The notes below the pieces were generated by a model that was not told where the DNA came from, searched no databases, and saw nothing but the letters and a program-made list of their open reading frames with translations. A stretch of 64,000 nt of DNA from assembly GCA_017935945.1 (NCBI GenBank), contig JAGBGN010000108.1, positions 1-64,000 of the forward strand. Direction: 5' to 3'. This DNA is from Candidatus Methanomethylophilaceae archaeon (lineage in GTDB: Archaea > Thermoplasmatota > Thermoplasmata > Methanomassiliicoccales > Methanomethylophilaceae). Positions 43,513 to 52,931 of this stretch are shown piece after piece; the stretch's first letter is position 1, and the number at the start of each line of letters is the position of its first letter. The position numbers were made by a program, and so were the translations under genes.

Positions 43513-45562
43513 TTCCAAGGGACTCCTGAACGAGAAGTACTACTTGAACAGGGAGCTATCGTGGCTGGAATTCAACCGCCGTTGCCTGGCCGAGGCCGAG
43601 GACCCGACCAATCCTTTACTGGAGAGGGTAAAGTTCCTGGCCATATGCTACGGCAACATGGACGAGTTCTTCATGATCCGTGTCCCGGGGATGCTGTCCC
43701 GTACACCCATCCCGGGTCCGGACTACAGCATACCGTTCGATGAACTGATGGGTTGCATATCAGGGACCGTCCAGGAACTCGTGGACGAGTACGGCGAATG
43801 CTGGTCCCAGCTCAAGGGCGAATTGGCCCAGAACGGGATATACATCCTGAAGGTCGACCAGTTGAACCCAGACCAGGGTGCATGGGTCAAACGCTTCTAC
43901 AAGGAGAGGGTCCACCCCCTCCTCACCCCATTGGCACTGGATGTGTCGCACCCGTTCCCTTTCATATCGAACAACGCTTTGAACGTGGCCGTCAAACTTC
44001 GTGACAAGGACGGCGACATAATGTATGCCAGGGTGAAGGTCCCCCTCAGGATCCTCTCGCGCTTCGTCAAGGTTCCGTCGGCCGTCGGCGACACCTTCGT
44101 CCTCCTGGAGGATATACTGGAGAACAACATCTCCTCCCTTTTCCCCGGATTGGACATCCTAGATGCTCATGTGTTCCGTGTCACCCGTAATGCAGATGTC
44201 AAGGTGACCATCGATGAGGCTTGCGACTTCATGTCTGCCGTGGAGGAGTCCATTGAGGACAGGGACGTGGGTTTCCCCGTGAGGATGGTCGTCGAGGATA
44301 CCATGCCCCGCGACATGATCCGTCTCTTCGGCAAGAACCTGAAACTGGATCCCATTCAGATCCACAGCACCGATGCGATACGTCTCGTCGACCTGTGGGA
44401 GCTGTACAACCTCAACCGTCCCAAACTGAAGTACAAGAAGTTCGACCCCTACACCCCTCCGGAACTGTCGGAGGGCATGGACCTGTTCGAGGCGATCAAA
44501 TCCAGGGACTGGTTCCTGTTCCACCCGTATGAGTCGTTCTCCACCATAGTCCGTCTCGTCTCCGATGCCGCCGACGATCCGAACGTCATGAGCATCAAGA
44601 TATGCCTCTACCGCATCGGTAACGACCCCTCGCTCATCAGATCGCTGATCAGGGCCCGTGAGAACGGGAAGACCGTATCCGTCCTGATGGAGTTGCGTGC
44701 CAAGTTCGATGAGACCAACAACATCAAGTGGGCAAGACAGCTCGAATCCATCGGAGTCCATGTGGTCTACGGACCCTTGGACCTCAAGGTACATTCCAAA
44801 CTCCTGCAGATCGTGCGTCTGGAGGGTGAGAAGCTCGTAAGATACACCCACATGAGTTCCGGTAACTACAACACATCCACAGCCAAGCAGTACGGGGACA
44901 TATCGTTCCTGACTGCCGATCAGGAGATCGGGGAGGATGTGGGGGAGTTGTTCAACGCCCTGACAGGGTTCTTCGGACCGAGGATTTACAACCACCTCCT
45001 GGTCGCACCGCTCACACTCAAGAAAACGCTGATCGCAAAGATAGACCGTGAGGCTGAGAACCACAAGAAGAACGGCAACGGATACATCGCGATGAAGGCC
45101 AACGGTCTGATAGATTCCGATATAATATCGGCCCTGTACCGTGCATCCATCGCAGGTGTCCGTATCGACCTGAACATCCGTGGACTGTGCTGTTTGAAAC
45201 CCGGCATCCCCGGCGTCTCCGAGAACATCCGTGTCACCAGCATAGTGGACCGCTTCCTTGAGCACTCCAGGATATACTACTTCGAGAACAACGGGAACCC
45301 CGAGATGTACATGGGTTCATCCGATATGATGCCGAGGAACCTCCTGGCCAGGGTCGAGGTGCTGTTCCCTGTTAGGGATCCCAGGATCATGAGCAACATC
45401 CGTGACAGAATCCTCAGGATGCATCTATCCGACAACACCAAATCGTGGTTGTTGAACCCCGATGGTTCGTACACGAAGGTGACAGTTGCCGAAGGGGAAC
45501 CAAGAATCCGTTCACAGGAATGGTTCATCGAGAACAGGGGTCTTTGGCATGGTGAACCCTGA
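43496..45562 (+). CDS. ppk1: Polyphosphate kinase 1
   Basis: A 688-residue enzyme, normal PPK1 length, that polymerises ATP gamma-phosphate into polyphosphate. It has the N-terminal YLNRELSWLEFNRRCLAEAED, LFHPYESFSTIVRLV, LKVHSKLLQIVR (catalytic His) and YTHMSSGNYNTSTAKQYGDISFLTAD (phospholipase-D-like second site), with NIRGLCCLKPG near the end. The start lies inside the end of hisD and the stop overlaps ppx, so the three genes form one transcript. ATG at 43496 matches the family start. Confidence 0.94.
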   Translation: MTKNSDSKGLLNEKYYLNRELSWLEFNRRCLAEAEDPTNPLLERVKFLAICYGNMDEFFMIRVPGMLSRTPIPGPDYSIPFDELMGCISGTVQELVDEYGECWSQLKGELAQNGIYILKVDQLNPDQGAWVKRFYKERVHPLLTPLALDVSHPFPFISNNALNVAVKLRDKDGDIMYARVKVPLRILSRFVKVPSAVGDTFVLLEDILENNISSLFPGLDILDAHVFRVTRNADVKVTIDEACDFMSAVEESIEDRDVGFPVRMVVEDTMPRDMIRLFGKNLKLDPIQIHSTDAIRLVDLWELYNLNRPKLKYKKFDPYTPPELSEGMDLFEAIKSRDWFLFHPYESFSTIVRLVSDAADDPNVMSIKICLYRIGNDPSLIRSLIRARENGKTVSVLMELRAKFDETNNIKWARQLESIGVHVVYGPLDLKVHSKLLQIVRLEGEKLVRYTHMSSGNYNTSTAKQYGDISFLTADQEIGEDVGELFNALTGFFGPRIYNHLLVAPLTLKKTLIAKIDREAENHKKNGNGYIAMKANGLIDSDIISALYRASIAGVRIDLNIRGLCCLKPGIPGVSENIRVTSIVDRFLEHSRIYYFENNGNPEMYMGSSDMMPRNLLARVEVLFPVRDPRIMSNIRDRILRMHLSDNTKSWLLNPDGSYTKVTVAEGEPRIRSQEWFIENRGLWHGEP

Positions 45563-47069
45563 AGGCGAGGTCGTCGGTTTCATAGACATAGGAACCAACT
45601 CGATCCACCTGCTCATATCCCGTTTCGATCCGGAATACGGGGTCACACCCATCTTCCAGGACAAGGAATCGGTCAGGATGGGGCGCAGCCTCTATTCCAC
45701 CGGTAGGTTCGACCAGGACACCATAAGCAAGGCATCGATAACCGTCACCCGGTTCGCCAGGACATCGCGCGAGATGGGTGCTGAGAAGATCATAGCAATG
45801 GCCACCTGTGCTGCCAGGGAAGCATTCAACTCATCCCAGTTCATCAGGGCCACCTCCCGCGATGTGGACATCCGCGTGATATCGGGTAAGGAGGAGGCCA
45901 GGTTGATATCGCTGGGGGTCTTCGGTCCCGACGGTCCGTCAGAGAAGTCCCTAAACATCGATATCGGTGGTGGAAGCACCGAGATGACACTCATGGATGG
46001 ACGTGATACCCTGTTCTCGGACAGCCTCGAGATAGGTGCGGTAAGGTTTGCTTATTCTCTCGGTATCGACTGCAACTCTGTCGTCACCAATTCTCAATAC
46101 GCCAGGATGCGCAGGGAGGTCAGGTCATCGTCCTATCATGCGGTTGATCTAATCCGTTCGATGGGATACGACCGTGTCGTCGGATCCGCAGGCACCCTCG
46201 TGGCATTGGCTGAAATGTGCGGTGCCAGGAGGAAGGATGGAGACACCTCGTACATTCTTCGCTCGGAACTGGGCCCCCTCATGAAGGAGGTCCGTAGCAA
46301 GGATTCGAAGGAGAGAGCGACGATACCCGGTCTGGGCCGTGGCCGTACGGATATCATAGTCCCGGGAGGCGCCATCGCCGAGGAGCTGATGGATCTGCTG
46401 GGTATTGAGAGGATGGATGTGTCCACCAACGGACTGAAGCAGGGTATGCAGATCGACTACATGATCTCGCGTGGACATACCGTCTTCGACACCCGTGATT
46501 CCGCGGTGCTGGCACTTGCTTCAAGATGCAACTACGACCGCTTCCATGCCGAATCTGTTAGGAGGAACGCACTGTCAATCTTCGACCAGATGCGTTCCCT
46601 GGCACTCCACAACATGAACGATGACGACAGGAACATCCTAGCCAGTGCGGCCACTCTTCATGATATCGGGATGATGGTTAACTACCCCAACCACCACCTC
46701 ATATCTCAGAAGATCATCGAATACTCGGATCTGCAGGGATTCACTGTCGATGAGGTCAGGGACATCGCCCTGATAGTCGGTTTCCATCACAAGAAGTTCC
46801 CAGGACCTAAGGATCCCAGGCTTTCCGGCCTTTCCCCACATGACTCATTGCGTGTGAGGATGTGCTCCATGATGCTCAAGATGGCGGATGTCCTCGACAG
46901 GCACAGGGACTCCACGGTCACCGATGTATCGATGGTCATGGATGGGATGTGCCTGAGGATGAGGATTACGAGTTCTGACGATCCGAGCATGGGTATCTGG
47001 CGTATAGAGAAGCTCCGCGGGGATTTCAGGAAACTATTCGGTGTCGAAATTTCCCCGGAAGTCCATTGA
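45549..47069 (+). CDS. ppx: Exopolyphosphatase / pppGpp phosphohydrolase (Ppx/GppA) with HD domain
   Basis: A 506-residue protein. GFIDIGTNSIHLLIS at 10-24 is the first phosphate loop of the ASKHA fold; VISGKEEARLISLG, NIDIGGGSTEMTL and VVGSAGTLVALAE are further Ppx motifs. The C-terminal part has an HD-type helix set (LHDIGMMVNYPNHHLIS, HHKKF). It removes terminal phosphates from polyphosphate, reversing ppk1. ATG 45549 lies in the end of ppk1 (14-bp overlap). Synthesis and breakdown enzymes made together suggest a managed phosphate store. Confidence 0.9.
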   Translation: MVNPEGEVVGFIDIGTNSIHLLISRFDPEYGVTPIFQDKESVRMGRSLYSTGRFDQDTISKASITVTRFARTSREMGAEKIIAMATCAAREAFNSSQFIRATSRDVDIRVISGKEEARLISLGVFGPDGPSEKSLNIDIGGGSTEMTLMDGRDTLFSDSLEIGAVRFAYSLGIDCNSVVTNSQYARMRREVRSSSYHAVDLIRSMGYDRVVGSAGTLVALAEMCGARRKDGDTSYILRSELGPLMKEVRSKDSKERATIPGLGRGRTDIIVPGGAIAEELMDLLGIERMDVSTNGLKQGMQIDYMISRGHTVFDTRDSAVLALASRCNYDRFHAESVRRNALSIFDQMRSLALHNMNDDDRNILASAATLHDIGMMVNYPNHHLISQKIIEYSDLQGFTVDEVRDIALIVGFHHKKFPGPKDPRLSGLSPHDSLRVRMCSMMLKMADVLDRHRDSTVTDVSMVMDGMCLRMRITSSDDPSMGIWRIEKLRGDFRKLFGVEISPEVH

Positions 47070-47332
47070 TTCGGTTGGACGATACCCACGTCCAAAGCCG
47101 TTGAATCCTTTCCGTCCGAATCTATATACGACGTTCGTCGTAATAATGATCCTGGATCCCGTGTGTGGCTATGTCGACTCCACGTGGTGAATCCGAGCTA
47201 TCTGCGACCACCATCCGAAGTGCATATGAAATCTTTTGGACAATTGATTTAAATATCGGTTTTACCAAGTAGCCAATCTGAGGGCCCATTTTCCATAATT
47301 CTTTTAAACTTGCAAACAATCGGTAGTCCGTT
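47070..47332. other. Non-coding gap with hairpins and TATA-like elements
   Basis: No convincing gene. It has TCTATATAC (about 47122-47130), an ACGAC/GTCGT hairpin around 47129-47142, the pair GTGGT/ACCAC in GTGGTGAATCC...CGACCAC (about 47185-47215) and an AT-rich stretch ending in CTTTTAAACTT (47301-47311). The last element probably belongs to the RNA candidate that follows. Nothing else is recognised. Confidence 0.35.
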
Positions 47333-47390
47333 AGCATGAGACAGCCCCCTTGCAGGGATTCGTTCCCAACTGTCTCGTGCTTTCCCCTTT
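47333..47390 (+). ncRNA. Candidate small structured RNA
   Basis: GCATGAGACAG (from 47334) pairs with CTGTCTCGTGC (to 47380) over 11 bp; inside is a second stem GGGA-TTCG-TTCCC with an internal C-rich loop. TTTCCCCTTTTC follows as terminator-like tract. CTTTTAAACTT at 47301-47311 lies about 27 nt before the first stem, fitting an archaeal promoter. There is no ORF of note. The family is not recognised; it is not a tRNA, and the C/D and ACA boxes are absent. Confidence 0.45.
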
Positions 47391-47547
47391 TCACGTTCGA
47401 CCAATTGCCGAATGACCGGATACTGTTGTAGAATCCCATTACAACAATCCTCTATGTATTGGGTCGAAACCGTCATGGAGGTACGACCAGAAGCCCGAAG
47501 GGAGTCTTTCTCAGATTATTAGTACATCCTACATCTTAGGTTGGAAC

Positions 47548-48822
47548 ATGGTTCAGATGACGCTGTTTGACGATTCCCCGACCAGGGAGAGGAAGGTTGT
47601 CAAGAGCGGACTCTGCAATCTATGCAAAGGGACGAAAGCCCTCTGCGGAAGGGACAGGTGCCCTCTGATGCTGAAATTCTATTCCCATCAGAAGTACCTC
47701 CCGCAGATAGACCGCAAAGAGGTCGAGGGTTGCAGTCCACCTGCCGTCTTCGTCGGAAGGAATGGGTACCCGAAAGTCGACATAGGTCCGCTCCTCCCCT
47801 CCGAATTCGGTGACACTTCGCTTCTCGATTCCCCTGAGAGATGGGTCGGCATGGGTATGGACCAGATAGCCGAGATGAGGTTCAGGCTGGTAAGGGGCAA
47901 ACACAGGATCGATGCTAGGGATTTCAGGAAAGCGGGTCGTATAGTCGACAGCGTCCAGGAACTGGCTTTGACAGAGAAGCCGATAGAGGTGGAGACCAGG
48001 TTCGATAAGAAACCCACAGGCAGGATGGTCCTGGATGATGCCGTACAACCATTCGGTCCATCCGGCAGGATGGAAGGTCTGTCGGTAGGAAACGGCAGGT
48101 TCGAGAGGAACCTGGAGAAATCGTTCTATGATACGGACCTGAGATCCACTGAGGCCGTGATCAACTCATACCGTAACGGGACACTCGTATCGGAGATCCA
48201 GAAGGCATTCTCGGTGGGGACGATGGGTATCGACAAGAACCGCAGGTTCGTACCCACCAGATGGAGCATCACCGCCGTCGATGACATCATCGGAAAGGAC
48301 CTGGTCCGTAGGACGAGGTTCAACGAGACCATAGATGATTACAGACTGTACCGTTGGGATCAGTTGGACAACAGGTGGTGTATAATCATGCTGCCTGCAA
48401 CATGGCGTTTCGAACTCATCGAGGCCTGGCTTCCACGTTCCAGTTGGAACCCCAGTTCCATACGTGTCGACATGACGGCGGATGACGAGGGTTTCGATGG
48501 CAGGTCCGAGTACGCACAATCCGGAGGGGCGTACTATGCCGCCCGGTTGGCGGTCGCAGAGGCTCTGGAAGAGGAGGGAAGGACTGCGGGCGTCGTGATC
48601 TTCAGGGAGATCCACCCCGGGTACGACATACCCCTCGGGGTTTGGAACATCAGGGAGAACGTACGTGCAGCCCTTAAACAGAGGCCGATTTCTTCCGATT
48701 CCATGGATTCCCTGTGGCCATGGATCGAGAGCCATATGGATATCAAACGTGATTCGTGGAAGAAGAATTCCGCGGTTCTGCATGAATGGAAGGTCCAACG
48801 CAGGTTGGATGAGTTCTACTGA
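47548..48822 (+). CDS. Nre family DNA repair protein, paralogue 1
   Basis: A 424-residue archaeal Nre protein, a family tied to DNA repair and PCNA in haloarchaea. The N-terminal zinc finger is GLCNLCKGTKALCGRDRCPL (22-41), followed by SPPAVFVGRNGYPKVDIGPL and SVGTMGIDKNRRFVPTRWSITAVDD. The C-terminal QRRLDEFY is a canonical PIP box (Q-x2-L-x2-F-Y). QMTLFDD at 3-9 resembles a second, N-terminal PCNA-binding motif, absent from paralogue 2. The 3' end and the next nre gene are 7 bp apart. Confidence 0.9.
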   Translation: MVQMTLFDDSPTRERKVVKSGLCNLCKGTKALCGRDRCPLMLKFYSHQKYLPQIDRKEVEGCSPPAVFVGRNGYPKVDIGPLLPSEFGDTSLLDSPERWVGMGMDQIAEMRFRLVRGKHRIDARDFRKAGRIVDSVQELALTEKPIEVETRFDKKPTGRMVLDDAVQPFGPSGRMEGLSVGNGRFERNLEKSFYDTDLRSTEAVINSYRNGTLVSEIQKAFSVGTMGIDKNRRFVPTRWSITAVDDIIGKDLVRRTRFNETIDDYRLYRWDQLDNRWCIIMLPATWRFELIEAWLPRSSWNPSSIRVDMTADDEGFDGRSEYAQSGGAYYAARLAVAEALEEEGRTAGVVIFREIHPGYDIPLGVWNIRENVRAALKQRPISSDSMDSLWPWIESHMDIKRDSWKKNSAVLHEWKVQRRLDEFY

Positions 48823-48829
48823 GGTTCAC

Positions 48830-50104
48830 ATGGCAGGAAGGACCTACTATTCGAGAACCCGGGACCTGGAGGTCGAAGGTACAGGTAGCGGACTGTGCTC
48901 AATATGCAAAGGTGCACACAGGTTGTGTGGTAAGGACCGTTGCCCGCTGATGATCAAGTTCTACTCACGTCAGAAGACCCTGCCATTGATCGATGTCAAG
49001 GACCTGGCAGGATGCAGTCCCCCGGCGGTCTTCGTTGGACGGCACGGCTACCCGAAGGTAGACATAGGTCCACTGATCCCCCCGGAATTCGGTGACACAT
49101 CCATAATGGATACCCCCGAGAGGTGGATGGGCATGTCCATCGACCAGATCGTGGATTTCAGATTCAAACTCGTACGTGGGAAGTACAGGATCGATGCAAC
49201 GGATTTCCGGAAATCGGGAAGGATAGTCGACAACGTACAGGAGCTTGCATTGACGGAGAAACCCATCGAGGTCGAGGCAGCCTTCAGTCAGAAACCCACG
49301 GGTCGCATAATCATGGATGATGAGGTCCAGCCTTTCGGTCCGTCAGCACGTATGGAATCCATGGTCAAGGGTAATGGTCGTTTCGAGAGGAACCTTGAGA
49401 GGTCCTACTACGACACAGACCTCAGGGCGACCGAGGCGGTGGTCAACTCCTACCTCAACGGTACCATGATCTCTGACATACAGAAGGCATTCTCCGTGGG
49501 GACGATGGGTATCGACAAGAACCGCAGGTTCGTACCCACCAGATGGAGCATCACCGCCGTCGACGACATCATCGGCAAGCATCTGTTGAAGACTACGAAG
49601 TTCAACGAGACCATCGATGATTTTAGATTGTACCAATGGAATCAGTTGGACAACAGATGGTGCATCCTGTTGATGCCCTGTACCTGGAGGTTCGAACTCA
49701 TCGAGGCCTGGTATCCGAACACCACCTGGAATCCTGCCGGTAAGACCGTTGACATAATCTCGGATTGCGAGTTCTTCGACGGTCGTACGGAATATGCACA
49801 CATCGGAGGATGCTACTATGCATCCCGTATGGCGGTTAACGAACTCCTGATGGCCGAGGGACGTACCGCCGGTGCGGTCATTATGAGGGAGGCCCATCCT
49901 GGCTATGTCATGCCCGTCGGTGTGTGGAACGTGAGGGAGAACGTCAGAGCATGCCTCAAGACCCGCCCCATGCACTTCGATACACTTGACCAGGCCTGGG
50001 TGGAGATCGAGAAGATGATGGACATCAAGAGGGAGACCTGGATTAAGAATTCGGGCGTCCTCCGTGACTGGATGATCCAGAGGAGGATTGATGACTACTA
50101 TTGA
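48830..50104 (+). CDS. Nre family DNA repair protein, paralogue 2
   Basis: A 424-residue paralogue of the upstream gene, alignable end to end. It has the zinc finger GLCSICKGAHRLCGKDRCPL (21-40), SPPAVFVGRHGYPKVDIGPL, and the C-terminal QRRIDDYY, also a PIP box. The N-terminal extension differs (AGRTYYSRTRDLEVEG). A 68-nt block (49496-49563) is identical to 48214-48281 in paralogue 1 although most of the gene differs in third positions. ATG 48830 with GAGGT just before it; the longer ORF start at 48665 lies inside paralogue 1. Confidence 0.9.
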   Translation: MAGRTYYSRTRDLEVEGTGSGLCSICKGAHRLCGKDRCPLMIKFYSRQKTLPLIDVKDLAGCSPPAVFVGRHGYPKVDIGPLIPPEFGDTSIMDTPERWMGMSIDQIVDFRFKLVRGKYRIDATDFRKSGRIVDNVQELALTEKPIEVEAAFSQKPTGRIIMDDEVQPFGPSARMESMVKGNGRFERNLERSYYDTDLRATEAVVNSYLNGTMISDIQKAFSVGTMGIDKNRRFVPTRWSITAVDDIIGKHLLKTTKFNETIDDFRLYQWNQLDNRWCILLMPCTWRFELIEAWYPNTTWNPAGKTVDIISDCEFFDGRTEYAHIGGCYYASRMAVNELLMAEGRTAGAVIMREAHPGYVMPVGVWNVRENVRACLKTRPMHFDTLDQAWVEIEKMMDIKRETWIKNSGVLRDWMIQRRIDDYY

Positions 50105-50903
50105 CACCAACCTGGATGATTTCAACGGTCCTGTAGGTGATTGGGACGGCGTCTATGAGATCATCGAATGCAAGAAAGCCCTCTCGCCATCCGGATTGCC
50201 GGATATCGATTATGCCCTGAATCCGTATTCAGGTTGCGAGCATGGATGCATATACTGCTACGGACCGAACACAACCCACTCCGAACTATCCACATGGAGG
50301 GTCGTCAGGGTCCGGAGGAACATTCCCGACAGATTGCTCAGGGAGCTGCCGGCCGTGGATGGGACGATAGGGATCGGAACGGTCACAGATCCATATCAAT
50401 ATGCCGAGAAGAGGTTCCGTCTGACACGTTTCTGCCTCGAAGTGCTCCGTTCGAAGAACCGCAGGATACACCTCCACACCAAGTCTGATCTCGTAACCCG
50501 GGACATCGACCTGCTCCAGGAGATCAGCGGTGTCACGGGAGTGACCATCACCACCCTTGACGACCGCGTATCCAAAATGACGGAACCGGGTGCACCCCTA
50601 CCCTCTAAAAGGCTCCATGCCTTGTCTGAACTGGCAGCAGCTGGTGTCAACGTGTACGCCCTCGTCGCACCTGTGATGTCCACCTTGGAGGGGAAGGAAC
50701 GTGAGTTGGTAGAAGCTGTGCATGAAGCAGGCGTCCGCACGATATACTACAACTCGTTGCATCTTCATTACATCGATCCCACACGCATTCTGCGGATGGG
50801 GATCACCCAATCGACACCAGCTGAACAGGAACTCAAGAGGTGGGGTCATGAGTTGGGGATCGATGTCATCGATGTTTTCGGCAATCAGGGCCGTAAACAC
50901 TGA
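50091..50903 (+). CDS. Radical SAM protein (SplB/Rv2578c-like)
   Basis: A 270-residue radical SAM protein. Cysteines in YSGCEHGCIYCYGP (C-x3-C-x2-C) near residue 50 bind the cluster; the DYALNPYSGCEHGCIYCY opening and GIGTVTDPYQYAEKRFRLTR are typical of the spore-photoproduct-lyase-like (Rv2578c) family. It overlaps nre2 by 14 bp with GGAGG before ATG 50091 and is likely in the same operon, so a DNA-lesion role is plausible but not shown. The codon at 50088 (TTG) is not needed as start. Confidence 0.85.
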   Translation: MTTIDTNLDDFNGPVGDWDGVYEIIECKKALSPSGLPDIDYALNPYSGCEHGCIYCYGPNTTHSELSTWRVVRVRRNIPDRLLRELPAVDGTIGIGTVTDPYQYAEKRFRLTRFCLEVLRSKNRRIHLHTKSDLVTRDIDLLQEISGVTGVTITTLDDRVSKMTEPGAPLPSKRLHALSELAAAGVNVYALVAPVMSTLEGKERELVEAVHEAGVRTIYYNSLHLHYIDPTRILRMGITQSTPAEQELKRWGHELGIDVIDVFGNQGRKH

Positions 50904-51147
50904 TACTGTTCACATAGTGTACCGAATGACATCGGATTCTAGATAACAGTGTTAATATAATTTGTATCTATTAAATCTAGTTTAGCTACTACATTTAATA
51001 ATTACGAAATCAAGAAACAACAAGATCATATCAGCCATTCATGGAAATGATACTTGAAAAATTGCAGTTGTGAACGACCCAGACGTGGAGCATTAGTTAA
51101 GATGCAACCTACATTTTTGCGTGTGGTAATGATGATAAGATAGGTAA

Positions 51148-51194
51148 GTTTTTATAGAAGTACAAAGTTCGTACAAACAATATACTGAAGGTGA
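51148..51194 (+). promoter_or_regulatory. Thermosome promoter and leader
   Basis: TTTTTATAG at 51149-51157 is the TATA box. Two copies of GTACAAA at 51160-51166 and 51171-51177, 11 bp apart (one helix turn), cover the expected start of transcription. GAAGGTGA at 51187-51194 is the ribosome-binding site of the ATG at 51202. The repeats are candidate sites for a heat-shock repressor. The remaining 50904-51147 is AT-rich with no gene seen. Confidence 0.55.
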
Positions 51195-51201
51195 AATCCA
51201 C

Positions 51202-52824
51202 ATGTATGGTTCTGGAAATCAGCCTGTCATAGTGCTAAAGGAAGGCACTGAGAGGAGCAAAGACAAAGAAGCACAGTTCAACAACATCGCTGCAGCCAAG
51301 GCCGTTGCCGACGCAGTCAGGTCCACACTCGGACCCAAGGGAATGGACAAGATGCTCGTCAACACTATCGGAGATGTCGTCATCACCAACGACGGTGTGA
51401 CCATCCTCAAGGAGATCGACGTCCAGCACCCCGCAGCCAAGATGGTTGTCGAGGTCGCAAAGACACAGGACACCGAGTGCGGAGATGGAACAACCTCTTC
51501 TGTTGTTCTCGCAGGAGAGCTCCTCAAGCAGTCTGAGGACCTGATCAACTCCAACGTCCACCCCACAGTCATCACCAACGGATTCAAGATGGCAGCCGAG
51601 AAGGCAGTCGAGATCCTCAACGACATCGCAGTCGATGCAAACGATGACAAGATCCTCAACCAGGTCGCCGCAACCGCACTCACCGGAAAATCCGTCGGAG
51701 AGCAGGAACAGGCACTGGCCAAGATCGTCGTCGAGGCATGCAAGTCCGTTGCAGATGAGGGCAAGGTCAACACCAAGAACATCCGTATCCAGAAGAAGGT
51801 CGGAGGAGTCATCGGAGACACCAGCCTCATCCAGGGTCTCATCATCGACAAGGAGAAGGTCCACTCCAGGATGCCCACCCACGTCGAGAACGCCAAGATC
51901 GCACTGTTCTCCTGTGCCCTCGAGGTCAAGAAGACCGAGTTCGATGCACAGATCCAGATCACCGACCCCAACTCCATGTCCTCTTTCCTCGCACAGGAGG
52001 AGGAGTCCCTGAAGGCACTCGTCGACAAGATCAAATCCGTCGGAGCAAACGTTGTCTTCTGTCAGAAGGGAGTCGATGAGCTCGTCCAGCACTACCTCGC
52101 CAAGAACGGAATCCTCGGATACAGGAGGCTCAAGCAGTCCGACCTCGAGGCAATCGCAATGGCAACCGGCGGAACCGTCGTCGGAGACGCCATGGCACTC
52201 ACCGAGGCTGACCTTGGAACCGCTGGAGCAATCGATGAGAAGCAGGTCGGAGAGGATGGAATGGCATTCATCACCGGATGTCAGAACCCCAAGGCCATCA
52301 CAATCTTCACCCGCGGTGGAACCGAGCACGTCCTCGAGGAAGTCGAGAGGGCACTCGTTGACGCAATCCGTGTTGTCGGAGTCGCAATCGAGGATGGAAA
52401 GGTCGTTGCAGGTGCCGGAGCACCCGAGATCGAGCTCGAGCTCAGGCTCAACGACTTCGCAGCATCCGTCGGAGGTCGCGAGCAGCTCGCAATCGAGAAG
52501 TTCGCCAAGGCAATGGAGATCATCCCCTGGACCCTCGCAGAGAATGCAGGAATCGACCCCATCGACAGCATCATCAAGCTGAAGAACGCACACGACAAGT
52601 CCAACGCCAACGGCAAGTACTTCGGACTCGACCTCGATTCCGGAGAGGCAATCGACATGCTCGCACAGAACGTCGTCGAGCCCCTCAGGGTCAAGGTCCA
52701 GGCAATCAACTCCGCTGAGGAGGTTGCCAACATGATCCTCAGGATCGATGATGTCATCGCAGCCCGCAGGACCGGTCCCGCACCCCCCGCAGGCGGAATG
52801 CCCGACATGGGCGGAATGATGTGA
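51202..52824 (+). CDS. thsA: Thermosome (group II chaperonin) subunit
   Basis: A 540-residue chaperonin that folds proteins in an ATP-driven double-ring cage. It has [46 protein letters not shown] (ATP site), and [16 protein letters not shown], ending in the [10 protein letters not shown] tail. Full length. The codons are strongly biased to GCA, ATC, AAG and GAG, a mark of high expression. It is monocistronic with a strong terminator. Confidence 0.96.
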   Translation: MYGSGNQPVIVLKEGTERSKDKEAQFNNIAAAKAVADAVRSTLGPKGMDKMLVNTIGDVVITNDGVTILKEIDVQHPAAKMVVEVAKTQDTECGDGTTSSVVLAGELLKQSEDLINSNVHPTVITNGFKMAAEKAVEILNDIAVDANDDKILNQVAATALTGKSVGEQEQALAKIVVEACKSVADEGKVNTKNIRIQKKVGGVIGDTSLIQGLIIDKEKVHSRMPTHVENAKIALFSCALEVKKTEFDAQIQITDPNSMSSFLAQEEESLKALVDKIKSVGANVVFCQKGVDELVQHYLAKNGILGYRRLKQSDLEAIAMATGGTVVGDAMALTEADLGTAGAIDEKQVGEDGMAFITGCQNPKAITIFTRGGTEHVLEEVERALVDAIRVVGVAIEDGKVVAGAGAPEIELELRLNDFAASVGGREQLAIEKFAKAMEIIPWTLAENAGIDPIDSIIKLKNAHDKSNANGKYFGLDLDSGEAIDMLAQNVVEPLRVKVQAINSAEEVANMILRIDDVIAARRTGPAPPAGGMPDMGGMM

Positions 52825-52831
52825 TTTCAAC

Positions 52832-52867
52832 CAGGGGCTTCGGCCCCTGAAACTTTTTCCCTTTTTT
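52832..52867 (+). terminator. Terminator of thermosome gene
   Basis: CAGGGGC-TTCG-GCCCCTG (52832-52849), followed by TTTTTCCCTTTTTT to 52867. Confidence 0.88.
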
Positions 52868-52931
52868 ACTGATTATTTCCTAACTGTCATTGTTTTATAC
52901 GGTGCAATGTATTCACAAATGGGATGGATGC

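Noticed and set aside
44159-45265. 368-codon ORF antisense to ppk1
   Set aside because: Shadow of GC-biased codons in ppk1; no motif.
51235-52830. 531-codon open frame antisense to the thermosome gene
   Set aside because: Cys/Asp/Leu-rich mirror of a highly biased gene; no family resemblance and the plus-strand gene is certain.
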